A stretch of 64,000 nucleotides of DNA from an uncultured Oscillospiraceae bacterium (GTDB taxonomy: Bacteria > Bacillota > Clostridia > Oscillospirales > Ruminococcaceae): positions 19,584 through 83,583 of the forward strand of contig CAJUAN010000011.1 of the NCBI GenBank assembly GCA_910584715.1, written 5' to 3'. Below the pieces are notes generated by a model that saw only the letters and a program-made list of their open reading frames with translations, did not search any database and was not told where the DNA came from. How positions within the stretch are numbered: the first letter of the stretch is position 1; each line of letters begins with the position of its first letter. Shown here piece by piece: positions 1 through 6,709 of this stretch. The position numbers and the translations under genes are program-made.

Positions 1-2
1 AA

Positions 3-1064
3 AGCATTGTTGACAAAAAGGAACCCGCGCTTATTAAATTTGTCAGCAAAATGCAGAGCGGCGGGATAACCTCCTCAATAAGCAATATCTCCGGTTCGGA
101 AGTGATAAAAACTATCCAGTCGGTTTGTACGGACGAAATACTGCTTGAATCATACGGACTTTCCGATGAAGATGTCGAACTGGTAAGATATCCTCTGACA
201 ACAGTTGAGTACACTGTAAACAACGGCAGGACAGCCGAAGTCTCCGCTTCCGCTTTGGGTTCTATAACCATGATGCAGTCTATGATAGCGCCCTTTGCGA
301 TCTTCTTCCTGCTTCTTATGGCTTCCCAGATGATAATGACGGCGATCTCTACCGAAAAGATAGACAAGACTCTTGAAACTCTGCTTTCCGCACCTGTTTC
401 AAGAATGACGGTTTTATCCGCCAAAATGGTCGCGGCGGTAATTTCCGCACTTTTAAACGCACTGTTTATGATAGTTGGCTTTATAGGTTACACCAACAGC
501 ATGATGAGCGGAACAGCCGGCGATATCGCGGACGCCGCAAACGGTATGACAGCGCCGCAGATCAATATGTCGGAGGTTACAGAAGGGATATCAAACATAG
601 GTCAGGCAATGTCGGAACTTGGACTGGCGATCACGCCGCTCAGCTACGTGCTTTTTGCGGTACAGCTTTTCTTCACCGTGGCTATAGGGCTTTCCATATC
701 GCTTATCCTCGGAGCGATGGCGACCGATGTCAAGTCCGTTCAAACGCTGGTAATGCCTATAATGATAACCGTAATGATACCGTTTTTTATCACGATGTTT
801 ATGGACGTAAACTCCATGTCCGCAATATTTAAATTCGCCGTATATGCTATACCGTTTACCCACACCTATATGGCTCTTTCAAATCTTATGAACGGCAATA
901 TGCTCATTTTCTGGGCAGGACTTATATATCAGATAATTTTCTTTGCGGTATGTATGTTCCTGGCGGTAAGAATGTTCACTACCGACAAGCTGTTCACAAT
1001 GTCGTTTTCGGCGGACGCGGCATCAAAAAAACGCGGTAAGAAAGCTCTTCCCAACGAGCAGTGA
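3..1064 (+). CDS. ABC-2 type transporter permease, C-terminal part (gene starts before the window)
   Basis: The frame is open from base 3, so the true start lies to the left and only the last 353 codons are seen. The visible part has a hydrophobic helix near the beginning of the membrane domain, then the segment STEKIDKTLETLLSAPVS followed by five more membrane segments. This layout is typical of the NatB/ABC2_membrane_3 permeases that pair with a NatA-like ATPase to export ions, drugs or peptides. The ATPase is probably just upstream, out of view. A short Lys/Arg-rich cytoplasmic tail (KKRGKKALPNEQ) ends the protein. Substrate cannot be told from the sequence. Confidence 0.8.
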   Translation, partial: SIVDKKEPALIKFVSKMQSGGITSSISNISGSEVIKTIQSVCTDEILLESYGLSDEDVELVRYPLTTVEYTVNNGRTAEVSASALGSITMMQSMIAPFAIFFLLLMASQMIMTAISTEKIDKTLETLLSAPVSRMTVLSAKMVAAVISALLNALFMIVGFIGYTNSMMSGTAGDIADAANGMTAPQINMSEVTEGISNIGQAMSELGLAITPLSYVLFAVQLFFTVAIGLSISLILGAMATDVKSVQTLVMPIMITVMIPFFITMFMDVNSMSAIFKFAVYAIPFTHTYMALSNLMNGNMLIFWAGLIYQIIFFAVCMFLAVRMFTTDKLFTMSFSADAASKKRGKKALPNEQ

Positions 1065-1088
1065 TCATCACTACGGAGGCTTATAAAA

Positions 1089-1385
1089 ATGAGCGGTGAA
1101 AAAAGAACTATCTATGTCCCACGCGAACGCAAATCTATCCTGCTGCGGACGTGCAGCACGCTTTTCTGCATAGGTACTGCTGTGATGTGGCTGTCAAAGG
1201 ACAGGTTCGGATTTGAAAAAGGCGATCTGCTTATAATGAGCGGCATAGCAGTGCTTCTGATAACCCTGTCCCTTACCGGCAGACGCGCCGAGCGCAAAGC
1301 TGCCGCCGACAGCGAAACTATCCGCCGTATCCGCGAAGAGACCGGAAAAGGAGATTACAACAGCGATATCTTTTATGACAAATAA
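1089..1385 (+). CDS. small membrane protein, unknown function
   Basis: A 98-residue protein that starts 24 bases after the permease stop, with a good ribosome site (ACGGAGG) about 10 bases before the ATG, so it is probably in the same transcript. Two hydrophobic stretches (about residues 19-34 and 46-62) are separated by a short charged loop. The C-terminal third is highly charged (RRAERKAAADSETIRRIREE) and cytoplasmic or helical. I do not recognise the family. It could be an accessory subunit of the exporter, but position is the only support for that. Confidence 0.6.
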   Translation: MSGEKRTIYVPRERKSILLRTCSTLFCIGTAVMWLSKDRFGFEKGDLLIMSGIAVLLITLSLTGRRAERKAAADSETIRRIREETGKGDYNSDIFYDK

Positions 1386-1398
1386 ATAAGTCCAATCC

Positions 1399-1433
1399 AA
1401 AAAGCAGACCTTCTTGCGGAGGTCTGCTTTTTT
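1399..1433. terminator. intrinsic terminator between convergent genes
   Basis: A perfect 10-bp stem (AAAGCAGACC / GGTCTGCTTT, 1401-1410 with 1421-1430) extended by A-T pairs and flanked by A and T tracts. It lies after the small membrane protein and before the 3' end of the opposing kinase gene, so it can serve both strands. Confidence 0.85.
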
Positions 1434-1488
1434 ATGCAATGCGGCAGTTAAAGCATACAGTACGCCGCCGCAGTACTATACTGTACCG

Positions 1489-2760
1489 CTACAGCTTAAA
1501 GGTAAGGGATAATTCAAAAACAAAATTTTCACATTTAACGCTGAAATGCCCGCCGTTCTTTTTAACGACAGCTTCAATGTTTCTGAGCCCGAACCCGTGA
1601 TTCAACGCGTCTTCTTTGCAGGTGCCGGGAATAGTATCGTATGTTCTGCTGTCAGAGGTAGGATTTCTTACCGTAAGCACAAAGTATCCCTGCCTTTTCT
1701 GTGCGCATACTTCTATTTCGCACTGACCCTCACAGCTTTTACAGGCTTCCGCGGCATTGTCCAGTGCGTTTGAAAGTATCACGCACAGATCGGCGTTGTC
1801 TAATTTATCGGGAATATAACCGTAAAAAACGATTTTTGCAGATTCACCGCAAAGGTCGTTTTTGTCTGTCAGAACAGCGTCGGCAAGATTATTCCCCGTC
1901 TGGAACAAAGAATTCTGCATGGGACTTGTCTCAATAAGCTTTTCGGCATACTCCCTTGCGTCCTCATACTGTTTCGTTTCAAGCAGCGAGGATATCCCGC
2001 GGACATGATTTATGTAGTCATGCCTGAAAGACCTGATATCATTGTTCAGCTTTTCAAGCCTTTCGTAGTGACGCAGCTGCGCGTCAACCATTTCCGTCAG
2101 CATAGCGTTTGTATCTGCGACCTGCTTTTTTGAGACAACGCTTATCAGCAGAGAAAAGATAATAGCTACCAAAGAAACTGTGAGCATCACAATAAGAAGC
2201 GCATTCATGGTTTGCTTCACGGCGCCCTCCGCAATAAGATTGTTGTTTTCGGCAAGAAGTGCGATAAACATAACCGCCATAACAGTTAATATAAAAATAT
2301 GTTTGGGAATGATCTTTATTATAAGATGCATCCTGCGCACTCTTTCCGAACGGCTGAGAATTAAAACAGCTATCAGAAGCACAAGCCTTGCGGAAAGCAG
2401 CGCCGTATCTCTAAAATCAAGATATGCCCACGGATCAGAGCCACAAACCACAGCACATATACAGGACGATAAAATAGAGGTTATAAACTCCGACATCAAT
2501 ACAATATAAACATATGACAATTTTATTTTTGAAAAAGCTGTTATAAAAGCTGCAATGAACATTAAAGAATAACCAATCAGGGACACAAAGCGTTCTGAAC
2601 CGGAAAAGATCACTACAAGAACAAGACTTGCCGCAGAAGCAATAAACCAACGTTTTCGATTCTCGATCTTTGATACACCAAAGGAACTTATAAGACCCAT
2701 TGCGGAAAAAACCATGATCATATCCGATAATATCCACGTCAAAACTTTAGCTGTAACCAT
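1489..2760 (-). CDS. AgrC/ComD-like sensor histidine kinase (GHKL type)
   Basis: 423 residues. The first 210 are strongly hydrophobic with about six membrane segments and no large extracellular sensor, as in peptide-sensing AgrC and ComD kinases. The phosphoacceptor box is FRHDYINH with His about 247. The ATPase domain has the N-box LSNALDNAAEA (Asn about 331 and 335) and a late GFGLRNIE G-box, the GHKL (HATPase_c_5) pattern. It is the second gene of a two-gene unit, one base after the response regulator stop. The family senses secreted peptides at the membrane. The divergent tandem peptide genes at 3629-3973 are the obvious candidate signal or target. Confidence 0.9.
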   Translation of the reverse strand: MVTAKVLTWILSDMIMVFSAMGLISSFGVSKIENRKRWFIASAASLVLVVIFSGSERFVSLIGYSLMFIAAFITAFSKIKLSYVYIVLMSEFITSILSSCICAVVCGSDPWAYLDFRDTALLSARLVLLIAVLILSRSERVRRMHLIIKIIPKHIFILTVMAVMFIALLAENNNLIAEGAVKQTMNALLIVMLTVSLVAIIFSLLISVVSKKQVADTNAMLTEMVDAQLRHYERLEKLNNDIRSFRHDYINHVRGISSLLETKQYEDAREYAEKLIETSPMQNSLFQTGNNLADAVLTDKNDLCGESAKIVFYGYIPDKLDNADLCVILSNALDNAAEACKSCEGQCEIEVCAQKRQGYFVLTVRNPTSDSRTYDTIPGTCKEDALNHGFGLRNIEAVVKKNGGHFSVKCENFVFELSLTFKL

Positions 2761-2761
2761 A

Positions 2762-3472
2762 CTATAATGTTCTTGAATTATATCTCATAATATAATTCCC
2801 GAACGCCTCCTTAAATGTTTTTGCGTATGCCCTGCCCAGCTGAGCCCGTTCGCCGTTGTCAAAAATTATCTCGCTGCCGGTGTGGTTGCTTATATGTTCA
2901 AAACCAACCACATAGGACCGCTGACATCGTACAAACTTTTTGGCAGGAAGCTTGCTTTCGATAATTTTAAGGTGTACTAATACTTCTATGTATCCCTTGA
3001 CGGTTCTGACGATAGTATGTTTCCCTCTGGCTTCGGCATATACTATATCGGATATTTTTATTTTCCATGTCTCGTTTTTTGATTTGATAACAAGCAAATT
3101 ATCATAATCAATTGATTTCATATAATCGTCCAGCGCAAGAAAAAGCTTTTTCTTGTCAACAGGCTTTTTTAGAAAACGGAAGGTTTTTACTTCAAAGGAA
3201 TCCAGCGCCGCCTCGGGATATGCGCTTACAAAAATAATAGTGCAGTCGTCGTTTGCTTCGCGTATTTTTCTCGCCGTTTCAATACCGTCGAGCCCGTCCA
3301 TCTGAAAATCCATAAAAACAACGTCGTATTTTCTTGACGACCTAAGCAGACTATGCCCGCTTTCAAATTTGTCGACCAGAATATCAACGCCCTTTTTCGT
3401 TCCGTATTCTCTCAAAAGTACGGACAGGTCGTTCTGCATAGCCTTTTCATCATCACATACTGCAAAAAGCAT
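2762..3472 (-). CDS. AgrA/LytTR-family response regulator
   Basis: 236 residues. An N-terminal receiver domain has the acidic pocket (CDDE near residues 6-9), phosphoacceptor Asp about 55 (VVFMDFQMDG) and the conserved Lys in LKKPVDKKK. Residues about 130-230 form a LytTR DNA-binding domain (RTVKGYIEVLVHLK, FVRCQRSYVVGFEHI). LytTR regulators bind paired 9-10 bp sites near promoters of peptide or bacteriocin genes. It is the first gene of a unit with the sensor kinase and reads away from the short-peptide array, with a shared 150-bp intergenic region that should hold its own sites. Confidence 0.93.
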   Translation of the reverse strand: MLFAVCDDEKAMQNDLSVLLREYGTKKGVDILVDKFESGHSLLRSSRKYDVVFMDFQMDGLDGIETARKIREANDDCTIIFVSAYPEAALDSFEVKTFRFLKKPVDKKKLFLALDDYMKSIDYDNLLVIKSKNETWKIKISDIVYAEARGKHTIVRTVKGYIEVLVHLKIIESKLPAKKFVRCQRSYVVGFEHISNHTGSEIIFDNGERAQLGRAYAKTFKEAFGNYIMRYNSRTL

Positions 3473-3490
3473 ATTATATCACCCCATATT

Positions 3491-3519
3491 ATTGTATCAT
3501 ATTGTCAAAAAATATTCAA
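3491..3519 (-). promoter_or_regulatory. promoter of the AgrA/AgrC-like operon
   Basis: On the minus strand a -35 TTGAAT (3514-3519) and a -10 TACAAT (3491-3496) are separated by 17 bases, 19 bases before the regulator start codon. The -35 is part of an inverted repeat shared with the divergent promoter. Confidence 0.6.
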
Positions 3520-3584
3520 TACTGTTTGTTCCTTAAAATGGTACCTTTGTTCTGAATCCGTTGAACAGAAAGAACGTATTGAAT
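3514..3584. promoter_or_regulatory. 9-bp inverted repeat shared by two divergent promoters (possible regulator sites)
   Basis: ATTCAATAC at 3514-3522 is matched by its exact reverse complement GTATTGAAT at 3576-3584. Each copy touches a core promoter element: the -35 of the regulator operon and the -10 of the peptide promoter. A second imperfect dyad, TGTTC-N9-GAACA (3549-3567), sits between. LytTR regulators bind 9-10 bp elements, so these are candidate operator sites; this is inference. Confidence 0.45.
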
Positions 3585-3589
3585 AAAAT
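3561..3589 (+). promoter_or_regulatory. promoter of the short-peptide array
   Basis: TTGAAC (3561-3566), 17-base spacer, TAAAAT (3584-3589), about 40 bases before the first peptide ATG. A later TATGAT (3595-3600) is an alternative -10. Confidence 0.55.
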
Positions 3590-3628
3590 ACAATTATGAT
3601 ATGCAGAACGCAAAAGGAGGGATATACA

Positions 3629-3679
3629 ATGTCATTGGCAGCACGCATTCTCAGCTGTATTTACAGCCTGATTGGTTAA
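3629..3679 (+). CDS. PSM-like short amphipathic peptide, copy 1
   Basis: A 16-codon frame encoding MSLAARILSCIYSLIG, with a near-perfect AGGAGGG ribosome site 7-8 bases upstream. In a helix, Leu3, Ile7, Leu8, Ile11, Leu14 and Ile15 fall on one face and Ser, Arg and Gly on the other. There is no leader, no double-glycine site and no AgrD-like ring plus acidic tail. Length, amphipathicity and the pattern A..I...I.SLI recall the alpha phenol-soluble modulins of staphylococci, which are also tandem and directly controlled by AgrA. This is resemblance, not proven homology. It could also be a secreted pheromone or a translated leader. Confidence 0.65.
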   Translation: MSLAARILSCIYSLIG

Positions 3680-3726
3680 TCGCTTTTCGGGACAATTTCA
3701 AGCCAAATAGTTTCCCGCTTAGCAAC

Positions 3727-3774
3727 AAGGAAATCAAATATGTTTTTTGGAAATCAAAAGCTTTGGTACGAAAA
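3727..3774 (+). pseudogene. remnant of the 5' end of the 4026 gene, copy 1
   Basis: The bases around 3727-3774 match 4013-4064: AAGGA, a start codon and codons for NQ-LWYE are kept (MFFGNQKLWYEK here, MCFVENQQLWYEN in the intact gene). The frame then runs straight into the next peptide unit's ribosome site. This shows that a peptide gene plus downstream gene was duplicated and the extra copy was trimmed. Confidence 0.6.
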
Positions 3775-3788
3775 GGGAGGGATATACA

Positions 3789-3839
3789 ATGTCATTGGCA
3801 GCACGCATTCTCAGCTGTATTTACAGTCTGATCGGTTAA
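3789..3839 (+). CDS. PSM-like short amphipathic peptide, copy 2
   Basis: Encodes exactly the same 16 residues as copy 1 (MSLAARILSCIYSLIG) although two codons near the end differ silently (CTG ATT versus CTG ATC, AGC versus AGT). Silent change with an unchanged peptide is a sign of selection on the product. The ribosome site GGGAGGG is 8 bases upstream. Confidence 0.65.
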   Translation: MSLAARILSCIYSLIG

Positions 3840-3883
3840 TCGTTTTTCGGGACAAATCCAAGCCAAACAGTTTCCCGCTTGGC

Positions 3884-3914
3884 AAAAAGAAAATAAACAT
3901 CTTTGGTATGAAAA
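3884..3914 (+). pseudogene. remnant of the 5' end of the 4026 gene, copy 2
   Basis: A shorter vestige: AAAATAAACATCTTTGGTATG matches the LWYE-coding stretch of the intact gene with a few substitutions and no start codon. It ends at the AAAAAGGAGGG ribosome site of peptide copy 3. Confidence 0.45.
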
Positions 3915-3928
3915 AGGAGGGTTTCACA

Positions 3929-3973
3929 ATGTCGTTGGCAGAACGTATTCTTCGCTGGATATACGGTATGTAA
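3929..3973 (+). CDS. PSM-like short amphipathic peptide, copy 3 (variant)
   Basis: A 14-codon frame encoding MSLAERILRWIYGM, with AAAGGAGGG 7-8 bases upstream. It keeps Met-Ser-Leu-Ala, Arg6, Ile7, Leu8, Ile11 and Tyr12 of copies 1 and 2 but gains Glu5, Arg9 and Trp10 and loses Cys10. It is still amphipathic and more polar. Divergence that keeps the hydrophobic face supports a real peptide with a partner or complementary role. Confidence 0.6.
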   Translation: MSLAERILRWIYGM

Positions 3974-4025
3974 TAAACCGCACTCAAGCCGAAAGCATTT
4001 GCAGTTTCATAAAAAGGAGATCAAA

Positions 4026-4484
4026 ATGTGTTTTGTTGAAAATCAACAGCTTTGGTACGAAAACGTTCTGTCGTACCGAACAAGAATAAGCGAAGGCTCT
4101 CTTCCGGAGCTTATATGTTTTGTACGAGAGAACATTGACGCCATGGACCTGTCGATAACAGGAGATATTGTATTTTCGATTTTTGAAAGAATAACCGATA
4201 ACGATATGTCTATACTCGGAGTGGAATTTATAATCCCGGTGGACAAGCGTTTCAAAAGCAATTCGCGGTATGTTTTTAAACCGAAGTTCAAGCTTGAAAA
4301 CGCTGTTATGTGCAAATACTGCGGGGATATTCTCGATATTTCAAACGAAAAGAACAGGCTTTACGAGTATGTTCTGAGAAAAAACCTGAACGCTGTTACC
4401 GGAGTATATTACTGCGTTAAGAATCTCGACGGATGCAGCGGAGTTATTTGTATGTATATCGGCATAAGCGGCAATCTGCTTTAA
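4026..4484 (+). CDS. GyrI/DUF5085-like effector-binding-fold protein
   Basis: 152 residues when started at the ATG preceded by AAAAAGGAG; a longer TTG start at 3999 has no ribosome site. The sequence has the rhythm of small GyrI-like/DUF5085 proteins: an N-terminal QLWYENVLSYRTRI strand, a central VEFIIPVDKRF, then YVFKPKFKLENAVMCKYCG and a C-terminal ITGVYY-like strand (here TGVYYCVKN). No DNA-binding domain or signal peptide is present, so it is probably cytoplasmic and might bind a small molecule or peptide. It is the last gene of the peptide array transcript, and pieces of its 5' end recur between the peptide genes. Family call is from memory. Confidence 0.55.
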   Translation: MCFVENQQLWYENVLSYRTRISEGSLPELICFVRENIDAMDLSITGDIVFSIFERITDNDMSILGVEFIIPVDKRFKSNSRYVFKPKFKLENAVMCKYCGDILDISNEKNRLYEYVLRKNLNAVTGVYYCVKNLDGCSGVICMYIGISGNLL

Positions 4485-4511
4485 GGCGTCCGGCACACGG
4501 ATCCAAAGAGC

Positions 4512-4585
4512 AGTCCGCGGTCATTGAGCATAACGCGCCCGCTCGGCGTTTGGTTGTACTCTATGACTGCGGACTTCTTTTTATT
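4512..4585 (+). terminator. terminator of the peptide array operon
   Basis: AGTCCGCGGTCAT (4512-4524) pairs with ATGACTGCGGACT (4563-4575), one G-U pair, followed by TCTTTTTATT. The loop is long (38 bases) and holds a smaller GC-rich hairpin. Confidence 0.75.
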
Positions 4586-4631
4586 AATTTCAAGTTAATA
4601 TATAATTAACAATTAATACTCACTATTACTC

Positions 4632-4660
4632 TTGAATATTTTGTAAACCTTGTGTATAAT
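4632..4660 (+). promoter_or_regulatory. promoter of the GGDEF gene
   Basis: TTGAAT (4632-4637), 17 bases, TATAAT (4655-4660), 60 bases before the start codon. Confidence 0.7.
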
Positions 4661-4719
4661 TATTTTTAAGTACATTGTAATTACTCTATTCCGATAATGA
4701 TTTTAACGAGGTGTGCCCG

Positions 4720-6351
4720 ATGTTTTTTAACCGTTTTACGGTCAGTATTTTAAGCTCAGACACAAAAACAGAAGCGCTGCTGAGCAGAGTTCTCCAGCCC
4801 GAGGACAGCGCGTTTGATATAAAAACCTACTCCAACCACAATGATATCGGCGACGCTTCACCTTCGGGAAATGCCGTTATAGCGGACTGCATAAGCTTCC
4901 CCGATTTGCAGACGGATATCTTCAATGCCGCAGCTGCCGCCGACAGCTATATAGTTCTGATAGTTTCTGCGGACAATATCCCGGACGAGGAACTGCTTGA
5001 AAAGGCTTACGACATTTGGGTAATGCCGTCCTCTGCTGACAGTAAATGCTGTGAAAAACTTATCCGTACGGGCTTCAAGCGGCTTATGAATAATATGAAA
5101 TTCCGAGCCGACAGCCGCAGAACGGAAATATGCCTTAACACCGCCATAGACAGCATACCCGACCTTGTGTGGTTCAAGGATTCCCGCGGAGCGCACCTTA
5201 ACGTAAACAACGCTTTCTGCAAAGCTGTGGAAAAAACCAAGTCCCAGATATATAAAAAGGGACATTACTACATATGGGATATCCCCAAAAGCGAATACGA
5301 TCAAGGCGATTACGTTTGCCTCGAGTCCGAAGATATAGTAATGGAAGCCCGAAAGACCTGCCTGTTCGACGAAAAGGTCAAGACCAAAATAGGTATGCGT
5401 CAGTTCAAAACATATAAATCGCCGCTTATCGACTCCGACGGAAATATTTTCGGAACCTGCGGCATTGCACGGGACGTTACCGATATCCAGAACACAAACA
5501 ACGAGCTGGATGTCGTTCTGGAGAGTATGCCGTACGCTGTTATTGTTGCCGACAGGCACAATTCCGTCATCAGCACCAACTCAAAATTCAGCAGCTACTT
5601 CCCCGAGGACGGCAGCATTATCGGTAAAAATTTTGACGGCTGGAAGAAAAAGGCTCTTGCCGGTCACACGGTAAACGCCGACGGCTGCATTGAAATTACC
5701 AAAAACGCCGTGGGCGGCGAGAAAACGCTCGTTTTCATTGAGCAGCCGGTTATTGACATTTTTGATAAGAATATCGGTACCGTTAATATTTTCCGCGATA
5801 TTACCCTCGAAAGAAGCTTTGAGCTTCAGACCCTGAGGAACGCCAACACAGACTTTATGACCGGTCTGAATAACAGAAGAAGCCTTTTCTCGTACCTTGA
5901 AACGGTCAAAAACGCTCCCCAGCTGTCGCTTATAACTATTGACCTTGATAACTTTAAATCGGTAAACGACAGCTTCGGGCACCCCATGGGAGACGAAGCG
6001 CTTATCCAAACCTCCGCCATGCTCAGAAAATGCTTCCCCGACGATTTCATAGCCAGACTCGGAGGAGACGAGTTTCTTGTGGTAATAAGCGGAATACGCT
6101 CCGAAAGCGAGCTCGAAAGCGATACCCAAAATCTGCTTGATACTCTTTGCGAATTCTATAAGAGCCGCGGGGAATTCGAGAAGATGTCCGCCAGCGCGGG
6201 AGTATCCTACGCTGTTATTGAGTCGGGAGAGCACGACATTGAAAAGCTTATGGTAAACAGCGACAGCGCGCTTTACTGCGCAAAAAATCTGGGAAAAGCG
6301 ACGTTCAGAATATACGGAAAAGCAGTCCGGGAGGGCATCAAACCGCACTGA
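4720..6351 (+). CDS. PAS-PAS-GGDEF diguanylate cyclase
   Basis: 543 residues from the ATG at 4720; the in-frame GTG at 4711 lies inside the ribosome site (GAGGTG), so it is unlikely to be the start. Residues 1-125 are of unclear fold, perhaps a degenerate receiver. Residues about 136-256 and 262-364 look like PAS domains (PDLVWFKDSRG, MPYAVIVADRHN). Residues 375-535 form a GGDEF domain with intact metal site (TIDLDNFKSVND) and the active motif RLGGDEF at 448-452, so it should make cyclic-di-GMP from GTP. The RxxD product-inhibition site is absent (FPDD instead), suggesting no classic feedback. No membrane segment is seen. Confidence 0.92.
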   Translation: MFFNRFTVSILSSDTKTEALLSRVLQPEDSAFDIKTYSNHNDIGDASPSGNAVIADCISFPDLQTDIFNAAAAADSYIVLIVSADNIPDEELLEKAYDIWVMPSSADSKCCEKLIRTGFKRLMNNMKFRADSRRTEICLNTAIDSIPDLVWFKDSRGAHLNVNNAFCKAVEKTKSQIYKKGHYYIWDIPKSEYDQGDYVCLESEDIVMEARKTCLFDEKVKTKIGMRQFKTYKSPLIDSDGNIFGTCGIARDVTDIQNTNNELDVVLESMPYAVIVADRHNSVISTNSKFSSYFPEDGSIIGKNFDGWKKKALAGHTVNADGCIEITKNAVGGEKTLVFIEQPVIDIFDKNIGTVNIFRDITLERSFELQTLRNANTDFMTGLNNRRSLFSYLETVKNAPQLSLITIDLDNFKSVNDSFGHPMGDEALIQTSAMLRKCFPDDFIARLGGDEFLVVISGIRSESELESDTQNLLDTLCEFYKSRGEFEKMSASAGVSYAVIESGEHDIEKLMVNSDSALYCAKNLGKATFRIYGKAVREGIKPH

Positions 6352-6381
6352 CCGTTTACCGCTGCAAATCACATTAAAAAC

Positions 6382-6424
6382 AAAGGCAATACCGCTTTGT
6401 AAGAATCGGTATTGCCTTTTATTT
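6382..6424. terminator. terminator between convergent genes
   Basis: AAAGGCAATACCG (6382-6394) pairs with CGGTATTGCCTTTT (6407-6420), with flanking A and T tracts, so it may work on both strands. Confidence 0.85.
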
Positions 6425-6466
6425 TCCAAATCCATAAACTCAGCAAACTCAACAATGTCAGCCAAC

Positions 6467-6694
6467 TCAGCCAAGCAGACTGTCTATTCTGGGCTTGTCA
6501 AAACCAATAACGACCTCTCCGCCGTCGAAAACTGTAACGGGAATACCCGTCTGCCCCGAAACTCTGACAAGCTTGTCGTAGTTTTCGCGGGATTCCGAAA
6601 CGTCTATCACATCGTATTCGACCCGCCTGCTGTCAAGATAAGCCTTGAGCTTTGTGCAGTATCCGCAGCTGTCCGATGAAAAAACTTTTATCAT
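6467..6694 (-). CDS. glutaredoxin-like thiol-disulfide protein
   Basis: 75 residues, the normal size of NrdH/glutaredoxin-like proteins. It has the redox motif CGYC near residues 11-14 (SSDSCGYCTKLKAYL) and the cis-proline loop TGIPVTVF followed by the GG-EVVIGFD segment. It starts 15 bases after the trxB stop with an AAAAAGGAG ribosome site, so it is co-transcribed with a thioredoxin reductase that is its likely electron donor. Probable role is reduction of a ribonucleotide reductase or other disulfides in the cytoplasm. Confidence 0.85.
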   Translation of the reverse strand: MIKVFSSDSCGYCTKLKAYLDSRRVEYDVIDVSESRENYDKLVRVSGQTGIPVTVFDGGEVVIGFDKPRIDSLLG

Positions 6695-6709
6695 ATTTAT
6701 CGCTCCTTT

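Larger units (their letters stand above)
3616..3973 (+). repeat. three tandem peptide-gene units (periods of 160 and 140 bp)
   Basis: Each unit consists of GGAGG(G), a short spacer, a 14-16 codon reading frame, and about 100 bases of tail. Units 1 and 2 are nearly identical from 3621 and 3781 for about 105 bases. Unit 3 keeps the ribosome site and the MSLA-RIL coding core but has diverged afterwards. The tails end with vestiges of the start of the downstream 4026 gene (the LWYE codons), so the duplicated block was originally peptide gene plus that gene's 5' end. Confidence 0.9.

Noticed and set aside
3601..3973. Two 76-77 codon frames running across the peptide units
   Set aside because: They run through the ribosome sites of the peptide genes in another frame and arise from the duplicated units. 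Their start codons lack ribosome sites.
3629..3973. AgrD-type cyclic lactone precursor
   Set aside because: The frames are 14-16 codons, lack an acidic C-terminal tail and no AgrB protease is present.
4858..5559. 233-codon minus-strand frame under the GGDEF gene
   Set aside because: Antisense shadow of a well-supported gene; no ribosome site and no recognisable domain.
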